DNA of 64,000 nucleotides from an uncultured Litoreibacter sp. (GTDB lineage: Bacteria; Pseudomonadota; Alphaproteobacteria; Rhodobacterales; Rhodobacteraceae). The stretch lies in NCBI GenBank assembly GCA_947492995.1, contig CANLOU010000001.1, positions 62,001 to 126,000 of the forward strand. Direction: 5' to 3'. The notes under the pieces are model-generated. The model made no database searches and was not told the origin of the DNA. It saw nothing but the letters and a program-made list of their open reading frames with translations. A program made the position numbers and the translations under genes. Within the stretch, counting starts at the first letter, position 1; every line of letters begins with the position of its first letter. Positions 18,338 through 26,870 of this stretch are shown one piece after another.

Positions 18338-19273
18338 ATGCACAAGCGCTTAAAAACATGGCTGTTCAATGCCACGCCCTTCTACGCGCGGTTGATGTTT
18401 ATCATTGGTGCTGCGGCGCTGACGATGCGGGCCATGCTCGAAAGCCGCTTCGGCGACTCGGTCGTGATCTATCTGGCAATCCCGTTTGTCATCTCCATCT
18501 TGATCCATGAATTGACCGAGCCGCGCAACGACCAGACCATCGCAGGGCGCTTCCTGCGCCACATCCGCAGCGCAATGATCGTGATGCTCGCCTCGTCAGC
18601 CTTGCTGATGGAGGGGTTCTTGTGCGTCCTCTTCTTCATCCCGATCTATCTGCTTGGCGCGCTGCTGGCCTATCTGTTTCAGGAATGGCGTCAGCAGGCC
18701 CGCGACCGCAAATCGCAGATGAAGGCCTTTGCCATTCCGGCCCTCGTCGCGCTCCTGTCAATCGAGGGGCTGACGGCGGCCACAACACTGCCCCGCCTGC
18801 AAACCGTGACCGTCACTCGCGACCTGCCCGCCACGCCCGCGCAATTGCAGGCAAACATGGCCAGGCCTATTCAATTTGATGCCAGCCGCACGTGGCTGCT
18901 GTCGGTCTTCCCGCTGCCCGTCAGCGTCGATGCAGGCACGCTCAATGTGGGCGATACGCATAAGCTTGATTTCATCTACAAGCGCTGGTTCTTCACCCTC
19001 GCGAAAGAAGGCCAGATGCACCTGCGCCTAGACGAGGTCCGCCCCGACTACATCCACACAACAGTCACCAAAAACACCAGCTACCTCGCCGGCTACATGG
19101 ATATAGACGGCACCGAGGTGCATTTCCACGACCTCGCAAACGGCTCCACGCGCGTCTCGCTCACCCTGCGCTACGAGCGCCACCTTGATCCCTCATGGTA
19201 TTTCGGGCCGCTGCAATCGCTGGCCATGCGCCAAAGCGCGGCCTATCTGATCGACACGGTGATCGCGCGCTGA
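18338..19273 (+). CDS. Membrane protein with C-terminal START/polyketide-cyclase-like domain
   Basis: This is a 311-residue protein. Four hydrophobic segments occupy about residues 15-150 (for example MFIIGAAALTMRAML, VIYLAIPFVISILI, LLMEGFLCVLFFIPIYLLGALLAYLF). A cytosolic or periplasmic domain covers about 165-311. That part has the alternating strand/helix pattern of SRPBCC ligand-binding folds (TVTVTRDLPATPAQLQANM, then RVSLTLRYERHLDPSWYFGP). The domain call is by eye only and the function is unknown. It is divergent from the MFS gene, and a hairpin-rich spacer follows. Confidence 0.65.
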   Translation: MHKRLKTWLFNATPFYARLMFIIGAAALTMRAMLESRFGDSVVIYLAIPFVISILIHELTEPRNDQTIAGRFLRHIRSAMIVMLASSALLMEGFLCVLFFIPIYLLGALLAYLFQEWRQQARDRKSQMKAFAIPALVALLSIEGLTAATTLPRLQTVTVTRDLPATPAQLQANMARPIQFDASRTWLLSVFPLPVSVDAGTLNVGDTHKLDFIYKRWFFTLAKEGQMHLRLDEVRPDYIHTTVTKNTSYLAGYMDIDGTEVHFHDLANGSTRVSLTLRYERHLDPSWYFGPLQSLAMRQSAAYLIDTVIAR

Positions 19274-19295
19274 TCGCCACACGCTTCTTTTTGCC

Positions 19296-19395
19296 GAAAA
19301 TATGCTGGGGATGAGGAGCGCAGCGACGAAGGGGCAAAGCCCCTTATCAACCCGAGCCGAAGGCGAGGGGCATAAAGTGCGGACCGCAGGTCCGC
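19296..19395. repeat. Intergenic hairpin element (copy B) between convergent genes
   Basis: An AAAATATGCTGGGG tract (19297-19310) and GAGCGCAGCG (19315-19324) precede hairpin AAGGGGC-AAA-GCCCCTT at 19329-19345. A second hairpin GCGGACC-GCA-GGTCCGC is at 19379-19395. It lies between the plus-strand gene ending at 19273 and the minus-strand PII-like gene ending at 19425, where a bidirectional transcript end would be useful. It is related to the element at 16231-16299. Confidence 0.75.
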
Positions 19396-19424
19396 TCATT
19401 ACTGGAACGACGTGCAAAGCAGGC

Positions 19425-19736
19425 CTAAAACCGCTCCGCCCGCAGAACTTTGGCATCCGTGACGTTGACCACGCCGATATGGCGCGTCAGCACGCCCAAC
19501 ACGGCCTCCAACAATGCCTCCGCCCGCTCCGGTTTCACCAGGCAGACCACCGCCGACATCCCGTCGGCGCGCCCCACGGTGCCTTGCCGCGACCATTGCC
19601 CCGACCGGCCCGAGCCGCCCTTGACAGGCAGCACCGAAAAGCCGGTCACACCTTCTTCGGTCAGCAGCTTGGTCAGCCGCTTCTCCATCACCGCTTCGAT
19701 GATGATCTCCACCCGTTTGGCGTCATGCATGTCCAT
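19425..19736 (-). CDS. PII-like signalling protein partner of SbtA
   Basis: This 103-residue protein has a ferredoxin-like PII fold pattern: KRVEIIIEAVMEKRLTKLL at the N-terminus, a flexible glycine/serine T-loop (VKGGSGRSGQWSRQ), then SAVVCLVKPERAEALLEAVL. It directly follows the SbtA-type permease gene by 3 bp with a good ribosome site (GGAGG), an arrangement like cyanobacterial sbtA-sbtB. SbtB proteins bind adenyl nucleotides and gate SbtA. By analogy this protein probably regulates the permease. The C-terminus lacks the CGPxGC motif of some SbtB proteins. Confidence 0.85.
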   Translation of the reverse strand: MDMHDAKRVEIIIEAVMEKRLTKLLTEEGVTGFSVLPVKGGSGRSGQWSRQGTVGRADGMSAVVCLVKPERAEALLEAVLGVLTRHIGVVNVTDAKVLRAERF

Positions 19737-19739
19737 GGC

Positions 19740-20729
19740 CTATCCTCCGATAACTGTGCTGGCGACCGCGATATATAAGGGGATACCGATCGTCAGGTTG
19801 AACGGGAAGGTGATGCCCAGTGACAGCGTCAGGTAAACGGCCGGGTTGGCCTCTGGCAATGCCACGCGCATTGCCGCTGGCACCGCGATGTAGCTGGCCG
19901 AGGCCGACAACACCATCATCAACGCCACGCCCCCCGTGGACAGGCCCAGCACCGCGCCCGTCGCCAATCCAAACGACGCACCAATCAGCGGCATCAGCAG
20001 ACCAAACCCAATCAACGCGGTCGAAATGGTGCCCTTGGCGTTGCGCAATCCGCGCCCTGCAACCAACCCCATATCAAGCAGGAACAGGCACAACACGCCT
20101 TTGAAAGGCGCGGTGATAAAGGCGTCAATCTCCGCCTTGCCCTCGGCCCCGGTGATGCCCCCGATCAAGAACGCGCCGACCAGCAGCACGATGGACCCGT
20201 TCAGCATGATCTCCCGCATCAGCTCGCCGTTCATGCCGCCGCTTTCGCCCGCACCCGCCGAACTGCGCGAGACCAGCCACAAAGCGGCAACGATCGCGGG
20301 CGCTTCCATCGCGGCGGCCACGGCCACCATGTAGCCCTCCGACCCGATGCCTTGCGCGTCCAGCACGGATGACGCTGCCACAAAGGTCACAATCGAGATG
20401 GACCCGTAATGCGCCGCCACCGCCGCCGCGTCCAAGGCGCTCAGCTTGGTCATCACCCGCAGCAACGCGTAGGCCACAAACGGGATGAGCCCCGACAGGA
20501 TCACACCCGCTATCAACGAGCCGATCAGCAGGGCATCCACCCCGTGGCCTGCGACGCTCGCGCCACCTTTGAACCCGATGGCAAAAAGCAGGTAAAGCGA
20601 CATGCCCTTGGCAATGGCCTCTGGAAAATTCAAGTCCGACCGCGCCAAGGCCGCAGCCACCCCAAGCGCGAAGCTCAGAATGATCGGGGACAGCAGGTTT
20701 GCAGCCGCCAAATCCAGAATGCTTCCCAT
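19740..20729 (-). CDS. SbtA-type sodium-dependent bicarbonate permease
   Basis: This 329-residue protein has about ten hydrophobic segments in two repeated halves (LSPIILSFALGVAAAL; YLLFAIGFKGGASVAGHG; LFLLDMGLVAGRGLRNAKG). It matches the SbtA/DUF897 family, Na+/HCO3- symporters best known from cyanobacteria. The ATG at 20729 is preferred; a GTG two codons upstream is in frame. It is co-transcribed with the PII-like gene and follows the LysR gene by 64 bp. Why a roseobacter needs it is unclear; anaplerotic CO2 fixation or pH control are possible. The substrate is inferred from the family only. Confidence 0.85.
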   Translation of the reverse strand: MGSILDLAAANLLSPIILSFALGVAAALARSDLNFPEAIAKGMSLYLLFAIGFKGGASVAGHGVDALLIGSLIAGVILSGLIPFVAYALLRVMTKLSALDAAAVAAHYGSISIVTFVAASSVLDAQGIGSEGYMVAVAAAMEAPAIVAALWLVSRSSAGAGESGGMNGELMREIMLNGSIVLLVGAFLIGGITGAEGKAEIDAFITAPFKGVLCLFLLDMGLVAGRGLRNAKGTISTALIGFGLLMPLIGASFGLATGAVLGLSTGGVALMMVLSASASYIAVPAAMRVALPEANPAVYLTLSLGITFPFNLTIGIPLYIAVASTVIGG

Positions 20730-20793
20730 GTCCACCTCGCACAGATCAGTTGGCGACCATCTTGCGGGCAGCCCGCCCGTATCACAACCCGCC

Positions 20794-21696
20794 TCAGCCC
20801 GTTTGTCCCAGATGCGCCTTCAAGAAGTCCATCACGGCCCGCGTCTTGCGCGGCAATTGCGACCGGCTGGGGTATAAAAGCCATGCGCCTGTCTCGAACT
20901 CCGATACCGTTGCCTGAAATTGTGGCAATAGCTGTACCAGCCGTCCGGATGCCAGATCATCGGTGACCAGCCAGTCGGTCAGCAGCCCCGGCCCCATGCC
21001 GTCCCGAACTGCACTGCGCAGCGCCAGCGGGTTAGAGATGCTGATCGGCCCGCGCACCGGCACCTCATGTACCGCAGCTGTGGCATCGCGAAACCACCAC
21101 GCGGCCCGCAATTCGGGCAATGTGTAGCGCAGGCAGTCATGCCTCAGCAGGTCGTCAGGCGCTTCAACCGGTGGGGCGTCCCGCAGATAGTCGGGCGAGG
21201 CGCATAACATATACCGCGTCTTGCGCAGCTTGCTGGCAATGAAATCTCCCCGCGGGGCGGCGGCCAGCCGGATCGCCAAATCAATCCCCTGCTGCACCAG
21301 GTCCACCCGCTGATCCGTCAGGATCAGGTCCAGCTGTATCTCCGGCAGCTCAGCGCGCAACGCAGGCAGCAACGGCACAATGCGTTCCGATCCAAACGCC
21401 ACCGACGCCGTCAGTCGTACCATCCCGCGCGGGGCCGCGCGGCTGCGGGCCGCGTCCTCGCCCGCCGCTGCGATCTCGTCCAGGGCCGGGCCAATGCGTT
21501 CAAGATAGGCCGCGCCTTCCGCGGTCAATGACAGGCTGCGGGTGGAGCGATTGAACACCCTGATCCCCGCCTGCGCCTCGACAGCGGCGACAGCCCGCGA
21601 CACGGCGGACGGGTCCAGGTTCCCTGCCCTAGCCGCCGCCGCAAAGCTGCCCAGCTGCGCCACGGCGCGGGTCAAAGTCAAAGTTGCCAAATCCAT
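20794..21696 (-). CDS. LysR family transcriptional regulator
   Basis: This 300-residue protein has an N-terminal winged helix (LTRAVAQLGSFAAAARAGNLDPSAVSRAVAAVE, residues about 8-40) and a periplasmic-binding-like effector domain (about 90-295). The AVSRAVAAVEAQAGIRVFNRSTRS segment is the LysR recognition helix and wing. It diverges from the azoreductase gene with 101 bp between them, so control of azoR is the usual expectation. It also lies upstream of, and in line with, the SbtA gene. Confidence 0.93.
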   Translation of the reverse strand: MDLATLTLTRAVAQLGSFAAAARAGNLDPSAVSRAVAAVEAQAGIRVFNRSTRSLSLTAEGAAYLERIGPALDEIAAAGEDAARSRAAPRGMVRLTASVAFGSERIVPLLPALRAELPEIQLDLILTDQRVDLVQQGIDLAIRLAAAPRGDFIASKLRKTRYMLCASPDYLRDAPPVEAPDDLLRHDCLRYTLPELRAAWWFRDATAAVHEVPVRGPISISNPLALRSAVRDGMGPGLLTDWLVTDDLASGRLVQLLPQFQATVSEFETGAWLLYPSRSQLPRKTRAVMDFLKAHLGQTG

Positions 21697-21704
21697 TCAT
21701 GCGA

Positions 21705-21719
21705 ATATCACATTAATAT
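21705..21719. promoter_or_regulatory. Candidate LysR box
   Basis: ATATCACATTAATAT contains the T-N11-A pattern within an ATAT-N7-ATAT inverted repeat. It lies in the divergent spacer between the LysR gene and the azoreductase gene, 8 bp from the LysR start, where autorepression would place a site. It is based on pattern only. Confidence 0.4.
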
Positions 21720-21797
21720 GCTGCTCAATCCATCATTTTTTGCACCACGCAAGGCAGCTACCCCTCCCTCAACGCAAATATTGACGGAGATCACCCC

Positions 21798-22412
21798 ATG
21801 ACCACCCTTCTCAGAATTGACAGCAGCACACGCGTCGACGGCTCCCACACCCGCGCGCTGGGCGACGCGGCGCAGGCCCAATGGCAGGCCGCCAACCCCG
21901 ATGGCGACGTCATCACCCGCAATGTGCCGGATGGCTCAATCCCCTACATTTCGCAAAACACCATCGCCGGGTTCTTCACCCCGCCCGGGGATCAAACGCC
22001 CGAAATGAAAGAGGCGACGGCCCTGTCCGACCAACTCATCGCCGAACTCAACGCCGCCGACCTGCTGCTCATCACCGCGCCGCTCTACAATTTCGGCGTT
22101 CCCGCCGCGCTCAAAGCATGGGTCGACCAGATCACACGCATCGGCCACACGTTCAGCTACACGGACGGGGCGTTCCAAGGCCTGGCCAAAACCACACGTG
22201 CCGTCGTCATCTGCGGCTACGGGTCGGGTGATTACCTCGCAGGCCAGCCCCGCGCCGCGTCAAACTTTCTGGAACCCTATCTGCGGTTCCTGTTAGGCTT
22301 CATCGGAATTGAGGACGTGCAGGTCGTCTCCGTGCAATCCACCGCAGCCGATGCCGACACGGTGGCGCACAACATGGACAAAGCCCGCGCCGACCTCGCG
22401 CATGTGATCTAA
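21798..22412 (+). CDS. azoR: FMN-dependent NADH-azoreductase
   Basis: This 204-residue flavodoxin-like quinone/azo reductase starts MTTLLRIDSSTR. It has the FMN-binding loop LLITAPLYNFGVPAALKAWVDQITR and the segment GYGSGDY. The family reduces quinones and azo compounds in two-electron steps and protects against electrophile stress. The ATG at 21798 has a GGAG site 10 bp before it. It is followed after 13 bp by an SDR gene, probably in one operon, and is likely controlled by the divergent LysR protein. Confidence 0.93.
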   Translation: MTTLLRIDSSTRVDGSHTRALGDAAQAQWQAANPDGDVITRNVPDGSIPYISQNTIAGFFTPPGDQTPEMKEATALSDQLIAELNAADLLLITAPLYNFGVPAALKAWVDQITRIGHTFSYTDGAFQGLAKTTRAVVICGYGSGDYLAGQPRAASNFLEPYLRFLLGFIGIEDVQVVSVQSTAADADTVAHNMDKARADLAHVI

Positions 22413-22425
22413 CGAAGGACCCGAA

Positions 22426-23193
22426 ATGACCGATATGAACAACAAAACCGTCCTTGTCACCGGCGCAAGCCGTGGCATCGGGGAGGCCACGGCCCGCCAT
22501 TTCGCCAGCCTCGGCGCAAATGTCGTCCTCGCGGCGCGCTCCAAAGAGGCCATCGAAAAGATCGCCGCCGAGATCACCGCCGAGGGCGGCAAAGCGACCG
22601 CCGTTCAATGCGACGTGGCATGGCACCACGACGTCAAAGCCGCCGTCGACATGGCGGTCGACACCTACGGCTCTCTCGACGTGCTTATCAACAATGCGGG
22701 CCTCATCGACCCCATCGCGCGCATCACCGACAGCGACCCCGAAGACTGGTCGTTGGTCGTCGATGTGAACCTCAAGGGCGTCTATTACGGCTACCACGCC
22801 GCCCTGCCGGTCATGCAAAGCCAAGGCTCCGGCACCATCATCAACATCTCGTCGGGGGCGGCCACCGGCGCGTTGGAAGGCTGGAGCCATTACTGCGCCA
22901 CCAAGGCCGCCGTGCTGTCCCTGACCAAATGCGGGCACAAGGAAATGGCCGAACACGGGCTGCGCATCATGGGCCTAAGCCCCGGCACTGTGGCCACTGA
23001 GATGCAGGTGCAAATCAAGGGGAGCGGCATCAATCCGGTCAGCCAGATGGACCCCAATGCCCATATCCCGCCCGAATGGGTGGCCCAAGGTCTCGCCTAT
23101 CTCTGTGGTCCCGGTGGGGACGGTTGGCTGGGGCAGGATTTCTCCATGAAGACCGCCGAGGGCCGCGCTGCGCTCGGCCTACCTGCCCCCTAA
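22426..23193 (+). CDS. Short-chain dehydrogenase/reductase (SDR)
   Basis: This 255-residue classical SDR has the nucleotide motif TGASRGIGEA (about 11-20), NNAG at about 89-92, a catalytic Ser in NISSGAATG, and YCATK (Tyr and Lys). The loop after strand 6 (LSPGTVATEMQVQIKG) is typical. The substrate is unknown. It lies 13 bp after azoR and about 205 bp before the SBP56/methanethiol oxidase gene. Confidence 0.93.
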   Translation: MTDMNNKTVLVTGASRGIGEATARHFASLGANVVLAARSKEAIEKIAAEITAEGGKATAVQCDVAWHHDVKAAVDMAVDTYGSLDVLINNAGLIDPIARITDSDPEDWSLVVDVNLKGVYYGYHAALPVMQSQGSGTIINISSGAATGALEGWSHYCATKAAVLSLTKCGHKEMAEHGLRIMGLSPGTVATEMQVQIKGSGINPVSQMDPNAHIPPEWVAQGLAYLCGPGGDGWLGQDFSMKTAEGRAALGLPAP

Positions 23194-23398
23194 CCCGCCG
23201 CAACAGAACGATTTTCCAAAACGAAACCAAGGCGAGGAAGAATTTCCTTGCTTTGGAAAGCCGACTCACGCTCAATTGTCTTACATTTAAAACCGGACAT
23301 CGGCCCATAGCCGCTCAGAAGCCGGTCACAGCCAACAGGGTTCGAAACCGCATCCGCCAATCGAGCCTGACGACAGTTTCAATTGGGAGGACTTACAC

Positions 23399-24796
23399 AT
23401 GAACCTGCGGCCAGATCCGACGTTCCACGCCACGCCTCAACTTGCCATGGCGGCACCAACCGAGAACTACGCCTTCACCATCATGCTCAGCCCCGACGGG
23501 TCGCAATCCGACGGCATCGCGGTGGTCGACGTGAACCCCAAATCCAAAACCTATGGCGAAATCGTCCATCAGGTCATCGTCCCCCACAAAGGCGACGAGT
23601 TTCACCATTTCGGCTGGAATGCCTGCTCTTCGGCCCTGTCGCCCCTCACGGGCCATGCGTTCTTGGAACGCCGTTACTTGATCGTGCCGGGCATCCGCTC
23701 CTCGCGCATTTATATCATCGACGTCAAGGACCCGCTGAAGGCCAAAATCCACAAAACCATCGAACCTGAAGAAGTCTTCGCCAAAACAGGCTACTCCCGC
23801 CCACACACCATCCATTGCGGCCCAGAAGGCATCTACGTCTCCACCCTTGGCGGCGGCGGCGAGGACGGTACAGACGGCCCGCCCGGCATCTTCATCATGG
23901 ATTGCGAAACCTTCGAGATCATCGGCCGTTACGAGATGGACCGCGGCAAGCAAGACAAGCACTACGATTTCTGGTGGAACCTGCCGCAGGATTACATGGT
24001 CTCCTCCGAATGGGGCCTGCCCCCGCAATTTGAAAACGGCGTCGTCCCCGACGATCTGCTCAGCAACAAATACGGGCATTCCATCCACTTCTGGGACCTG
24101 CGCAAGCGCAAGAACATCCAGACCATCGACTTCGGGGAAAACTACCAGATGGCGCTGGAAATCCGCCCCGCCCATGACCCCGCCAAGTCCTACGGCTTCT
24201 GCGGCGTGGTGGTCGACACCACGAACCTGCAAGGGGCGATCTTCACTTGGTGGCGCGACGATGACGGCACGTGGCAGGCCAAGAAGGTCATCACCATCGA
24301 CCCCCGCCCCGAAGACCCCGAGAACCTGCCGCCGCTGCTGCAAGGCTTCGGCGCGGTGCCGCCGCTGGTCACCGATATCGACCTCAGCCTCGACGACAAA
24401 TACCTCTATGTGGCGTGCTGGGGCTTGGGCGAGATGCACCAATACGATGTCTCAGACCCAATGAACCCCGTGCTCGCAGGCAAGGTAGAAGTCGGCGGCA
24501 TAGCCAAAGGCGCGGACCACCCCAACGGCAAGCCGTTTGTCTACGGCCCCCAAATGGTGGAAATCAGCCGCGACGGCAAACGGGTCTACTGGACCAACTC
24601 GCTCTACTCCACATGGGACGACCAGTTCTACCCTGACGATGAGGGCGGGCAGATGGTCATGGCCAATAACGATGAAAACGGCTTCCACCTCGACAAGGAT
24701 TTTTACGTCGAATTCCCCAAAGGCTACCGGTCCCACCAAATCCGGCTGGAGGGCGGCGACTGTTCCACAGACAGCTTCTGCTACCCGAACGTCTAA
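23399..24796 (+). CDS. Methanethiol oxidase / selenium-binding protein (SBP56 family)
   Basis: This 465-residue protein is close to full length for SBP56/MtoX. It has characteristic segments YAFTIMLSPDGSQSDGIAVV, HHFGWNACSS, RPHTIHCGPEGIY, YGHSIHFWDL and GLGEMHQYDVSDP, forming a beta-propeller-like fold. Characterised bacterial members are copper-dependent methanethiol oxidases (CH3SH to formaldehyde, H2S and H2O2), important in marine DMSP and DMS cycling. Unlike the described periplasmic enzymes, I see no signal peptide. The ATG follows GGGAGG. A membrane-protein gene follows within a few bases. Confidence 0.88.
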   Translation: MNLRPDPTFHATPQLAMAAPTENYAFTIMLSPDGSQSDGIAVVDVNPKSKTYGEIVHQVIVPHKGDEFHHFGWNACSSALSPLTGHAFLERRYLIVPGIRSSRIYIIDVKDPLKAKIHKTIEPEEVFAKTGYSRPHTIHCGPEGIYVSTLGGGGEDGTDGPPGIFIMDCETFEIIGRYEMDRGKQDKHYDFWWNLPQDYMVSSEWGLPPQFENGVVPDDLLSNKYGHSIHFWDLRKRKNIQTIDFGENYQMALEIRPAHDPAKSYGFCGVVVDTTNLQGAIFTWWRDDDGTWQAKKVITIDPRPEDPENLPPLLQGFGAVPPLVTDIDLSLDDKYLYVACWGLGEMHQYDVSDPMNPVLAGKVEVGGIAKGADHPNGKPFVYGPQMVEISRDGKRVYWTNSLYSTWDDQFYPDDEGGQMVMANNDENGFHLDKDFYVEFPKGYRSHQIRLEGGDCSTDSFCYPNV

Positions 24797-24817
24797 GACT
24801 TGGAAGAGGTCACATCG

Positions 24818-25462
24818 GTGGCGGCCCTATGGTGGGCCGTCATCTTCTCCGGCATCTATCACGGGGTGAACCCCGGCATGGGCTGGCCGCTGGCGGTTTC
24901 CGCCGCACTGTTCGAGCAAAAACCCTCCGCGCTGCTGCGCGCGCTGGCGGCACTGGCCATTGGGCATTTCATCGCCATGACGGCGATCCTTTTGCCCTTC
25001 TCGGTGATGATAACGCTCGTCGAATACGAGCAACAGATACGCGTCGGCGCGGGCCTCCTTGTGATCGCGCTCGGCATCTACCTTCTGATAAACCGTCGCC
25101 ACCCGCGTTTCCTCGCCCGCGTCAGCCCCGCCAAGCTGGGCCTGTGGTCCTTCCTGGCAGCCCTTGCCCATGGCGCGGGCCTGATGCTGGTCCCGATTTA
25201 CTTGGGCATCTGCGCTGTAGCGGAGCTCGACGCAGGCCACACCGCCGCCTACGCACTCATGAGCTCCAATGTCGGCATCGCCTTCACCGTCGCCACCGCC
25301 CACACGGCCGCCATGATGCTGGCAGGCGGAGTCCTAGCCGCGATCATGTATTACTGGCTCGGCCTGAAATTCCTGTCCAAGACGTGGTTCAACCTAGACG
25401 TGGTCTGGGCGCTCAGCCTGATCGGTGTGGGCTTCGCCGGTATCTGGCACGCGTCGGCCTAA
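24818..25462 (+). CDS. Polytopic membrane protein linked to SBP56
   Basis: This 214-residue protein (GTG start at 24818 after GAAGAGG; a TTG at 24800 is possible but has no ribosome site) has about six hydrophobic segments. A conserved-looking N-terminal motif YHGVNPGMGWPLAV and a second one, ALAHGAGLMLVPIYLG, resemble the His-containing motifs of NicO/RcnA-type metal permeases. Databases sometimes label such proteins ArcD-like; I see no real support for an arginine antiporter. Its position right after the methanethiol oxidase suggests metal supply (copper?) or product handling. That role is inferred. Confidence 0.78.
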   Translation: MAALWWAVIFSGIYHGVNPGMGWPLAVSAALFEQKPSALLRALAALAIGHFIAMTAILLPFSVMITLVEYEQQIRVGAGLLVIALGIYLLINRRHPRFLARVSPAKLGLWSFLAALAHGAGLMLVPIYLGICAVAELDAGHTAAYALMSSNVGIAFTVATAHTAAMMLAGGVLAAIMYYWLGLKFLSKTWFNLDVVWALSLIGVGFAGIWHASA

Positions 25463-25484
25463 GCGACAAAACCCACCCCAAGGC

Positions 25485-26627
25485 TCAATCCTCGGTCACG
25501 TATCGGCCAAGATAATCATCCGAATAATCGGTTTCGATCTCCACCCATATCGGCAGATGGTCCGACATCTCGTAGGTGGTCCACTCGTTATATTCCGCGT
25601 CGAAATCCGCGTAGCGCGGTTTCCGCGTAGGGTTGGCCAAGTTCTGCTCGCGGTTCCAGATGCAGACCGGCTCGTAATGGGCACGCTGCGCGGCATCCGC
25701 AATCCGCGTCACATGGTCCGGGTCGCCTGAAAAATCCGCGCCATCCGACCAAGGCCCGAACACCGCGTTGCGCCAGTCAAATGCGCCATGCTTCAACAGC
25801 CGCGTCTTGCGCTCCGCTTTCCCCTTCACAGTAAAAGCCAACTGGTCGTAAAACTTGGTCCCGCCCAGATTGGTCGTCGGAAAATCAGGCACCTCCATCT
25901 TGCTGTCTTTCAGGGCTTGCATCACCACGCCGTCCTTGCTGTCGACATTCATGTCGCCAAGAAAGACGTAAACCTGATCCTCCTTCTTGGCCCGCTTGAC
26001 CAACGCCTTGGTGATGACGTCGATCTCCTCCGCACGCCGCGCCAGACCTGCCGCATTGGTTTCCCCGAAAATGATATGGGCCGAGACCAGGGTGAACCGG
26101 AACCATCCCGCCTGAAACGCCGCAAAGAACGGGGATCGGGCGATCTGCTGCTTGGTCGACAAAGCGTCGGATCGCAGCACAATCTCGCCAATCTGGTTGC
26201 GGAAAAACACCTTGTTGGTGTTGTACACAAAGGCCATCCGCTCGTAATTCGCCTGCTCATGGTCGCTGACATCCGAGACGAAATAGTCCCAATTCGGCCC
26301 CAAAAGCTTCAAAAGCCGCTTCAACGGTCCAAGGTCCGCCTTGATCTCCTGCAACGCGCAAATGTCAAAAGCCGAGATAATCTCCGCAATATAATGAAAG
26401 CTCTCGTCCAGCCGTGGAATACCCCCGTCAAACGCGCGAATGTTCCATGACCCGATAATCAGGGAATTGGGCTGCCTTTGCCCCGTGATCTGCGCCCGCA
26501 AATCATGCCGCAAGGCCAATAGGCGCCGCGACACCCAATCTGCTTTGTTCGGATAAGGCTCCAGCGCAGGATTGGTCTCGTCGGTGACGATGTCACGATA
26601 TGTCTTCAAATCATGATAAAAGGGCAT
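25485..26627 (-). CDS. Endonuclease/exonuclease/phosphatase family protein
   Basis: This 380-residue EEP-superfamily enzyme starts at the ATG at 26627, preceded by GGAG. Catalytic motifs are in order: SWNIRAFDGG (about 90), the metal-binding Glu in CALQEIKADL, the HIIFGE region, FLGDMNVDSKDG (Asp/Asn), and the C-terminal SDHLPIWVEIETD. The family cleaves phosphodiesters or phosphomonoesters of nucleic acids, lipids or sugars; the substrate here is unknown. There is no signal peptide in the chosen frame, so it is probably cytosolic. It is convergent with the SBP56 operon. Confidence 0.88.
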   Translation of the reverse strand: MPFYHDLKTYRDIVTDETNPALEPYPNKADWVSRRLLALRHDLRAQITGQRQPNSLIIGSWNIRAFDGGIPRLDESFHYIAEIISAFDICALQEIKADLGPLKRLLKLLGPNWDYFVSDVSDHEQANYERMAFVYNTNKVFFRNQIGEIVLRSDALSTKQQIARSPFFAAFQAGWFRFTLVSAHIIFGETNAAGLARRAEEIDVITKALVKRAKKEDQVYVFLGDMNVDSKDGVVMQALKDSKMEVPDFPTTNLGGTKFYDQLAFTVKGKAERKTRLLKHGAFDWRNAVFGPWSDGADFSGDPDHVTRIADAAQRAHYEPVCIWNREQNLANPTRKPRYADFDAEYNEWTTYEMSDHLPIWVEIETDYSDDYLGRYVTED

Positions 26628-26767
26628 AAGCGAAGCTCCAAAACAAAAAAAACCGGTCAGAAATGCAACCAGTCTAACCCCGCATTTCTCACGCGGGCAA
26701 TAGAAAGCGCGCGCCAATCTGATCTGTCCCCCGCCGCCAACGGCAGGTTCTTTCCCTTCCCATGTTC

Positions 26768-26814
26768 AAAAATATCCCAGGGAAGGCGCGGCAGCGCCGT
26801 GGGGCAGAGCCCCA
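26768..26814. repeat. Intergenic hairpin element (copy C) downstream of rpsD
   Basis: AAAATATCCCAGGG (26768-26781) is followed by hairpin GGCGC-GGCA-GCGCC (26785-26798) and TGGGGC-AGA-GCCCCA (26800-26814). It has the same organisation as the elements at 16231 and 19296, and again lies just beyond a gene end, after the rpsD terminator. Confidence 0.7.
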
Positions 26815-26818
26815 TAAA

Positions 26819-26844
26819 CAAAAAAAGCCGCCCCCGCAGGGGCG
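26819..26844 (-). terminator. Intrinsic terminator of rpsD
   Basis: On the minus strand, stem CGCCCC / GGGGCG (26829-26844, loop of 4) is followed by a run of seven or more T. It starts about 27 bp beyond the rpsD stop. Confidence 0.88.
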
Positions 26845-26870
26845 ACCTTTAAATAACATCGCGCGAGAGC

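Noticed and set aside
23399-24796. Selenoprotein with in-frame UGA
   Set aside because: The frame is continuous without internal stop codons; the selenium-binding name is historical.
24818-25462. Arginine/ornithine antiporter (ArcD) label for the SBP56 partner
   Set aside because: Too short and with the wrong helix count for ArcD; the His-containing motifs fit metal permease-like proteins better.
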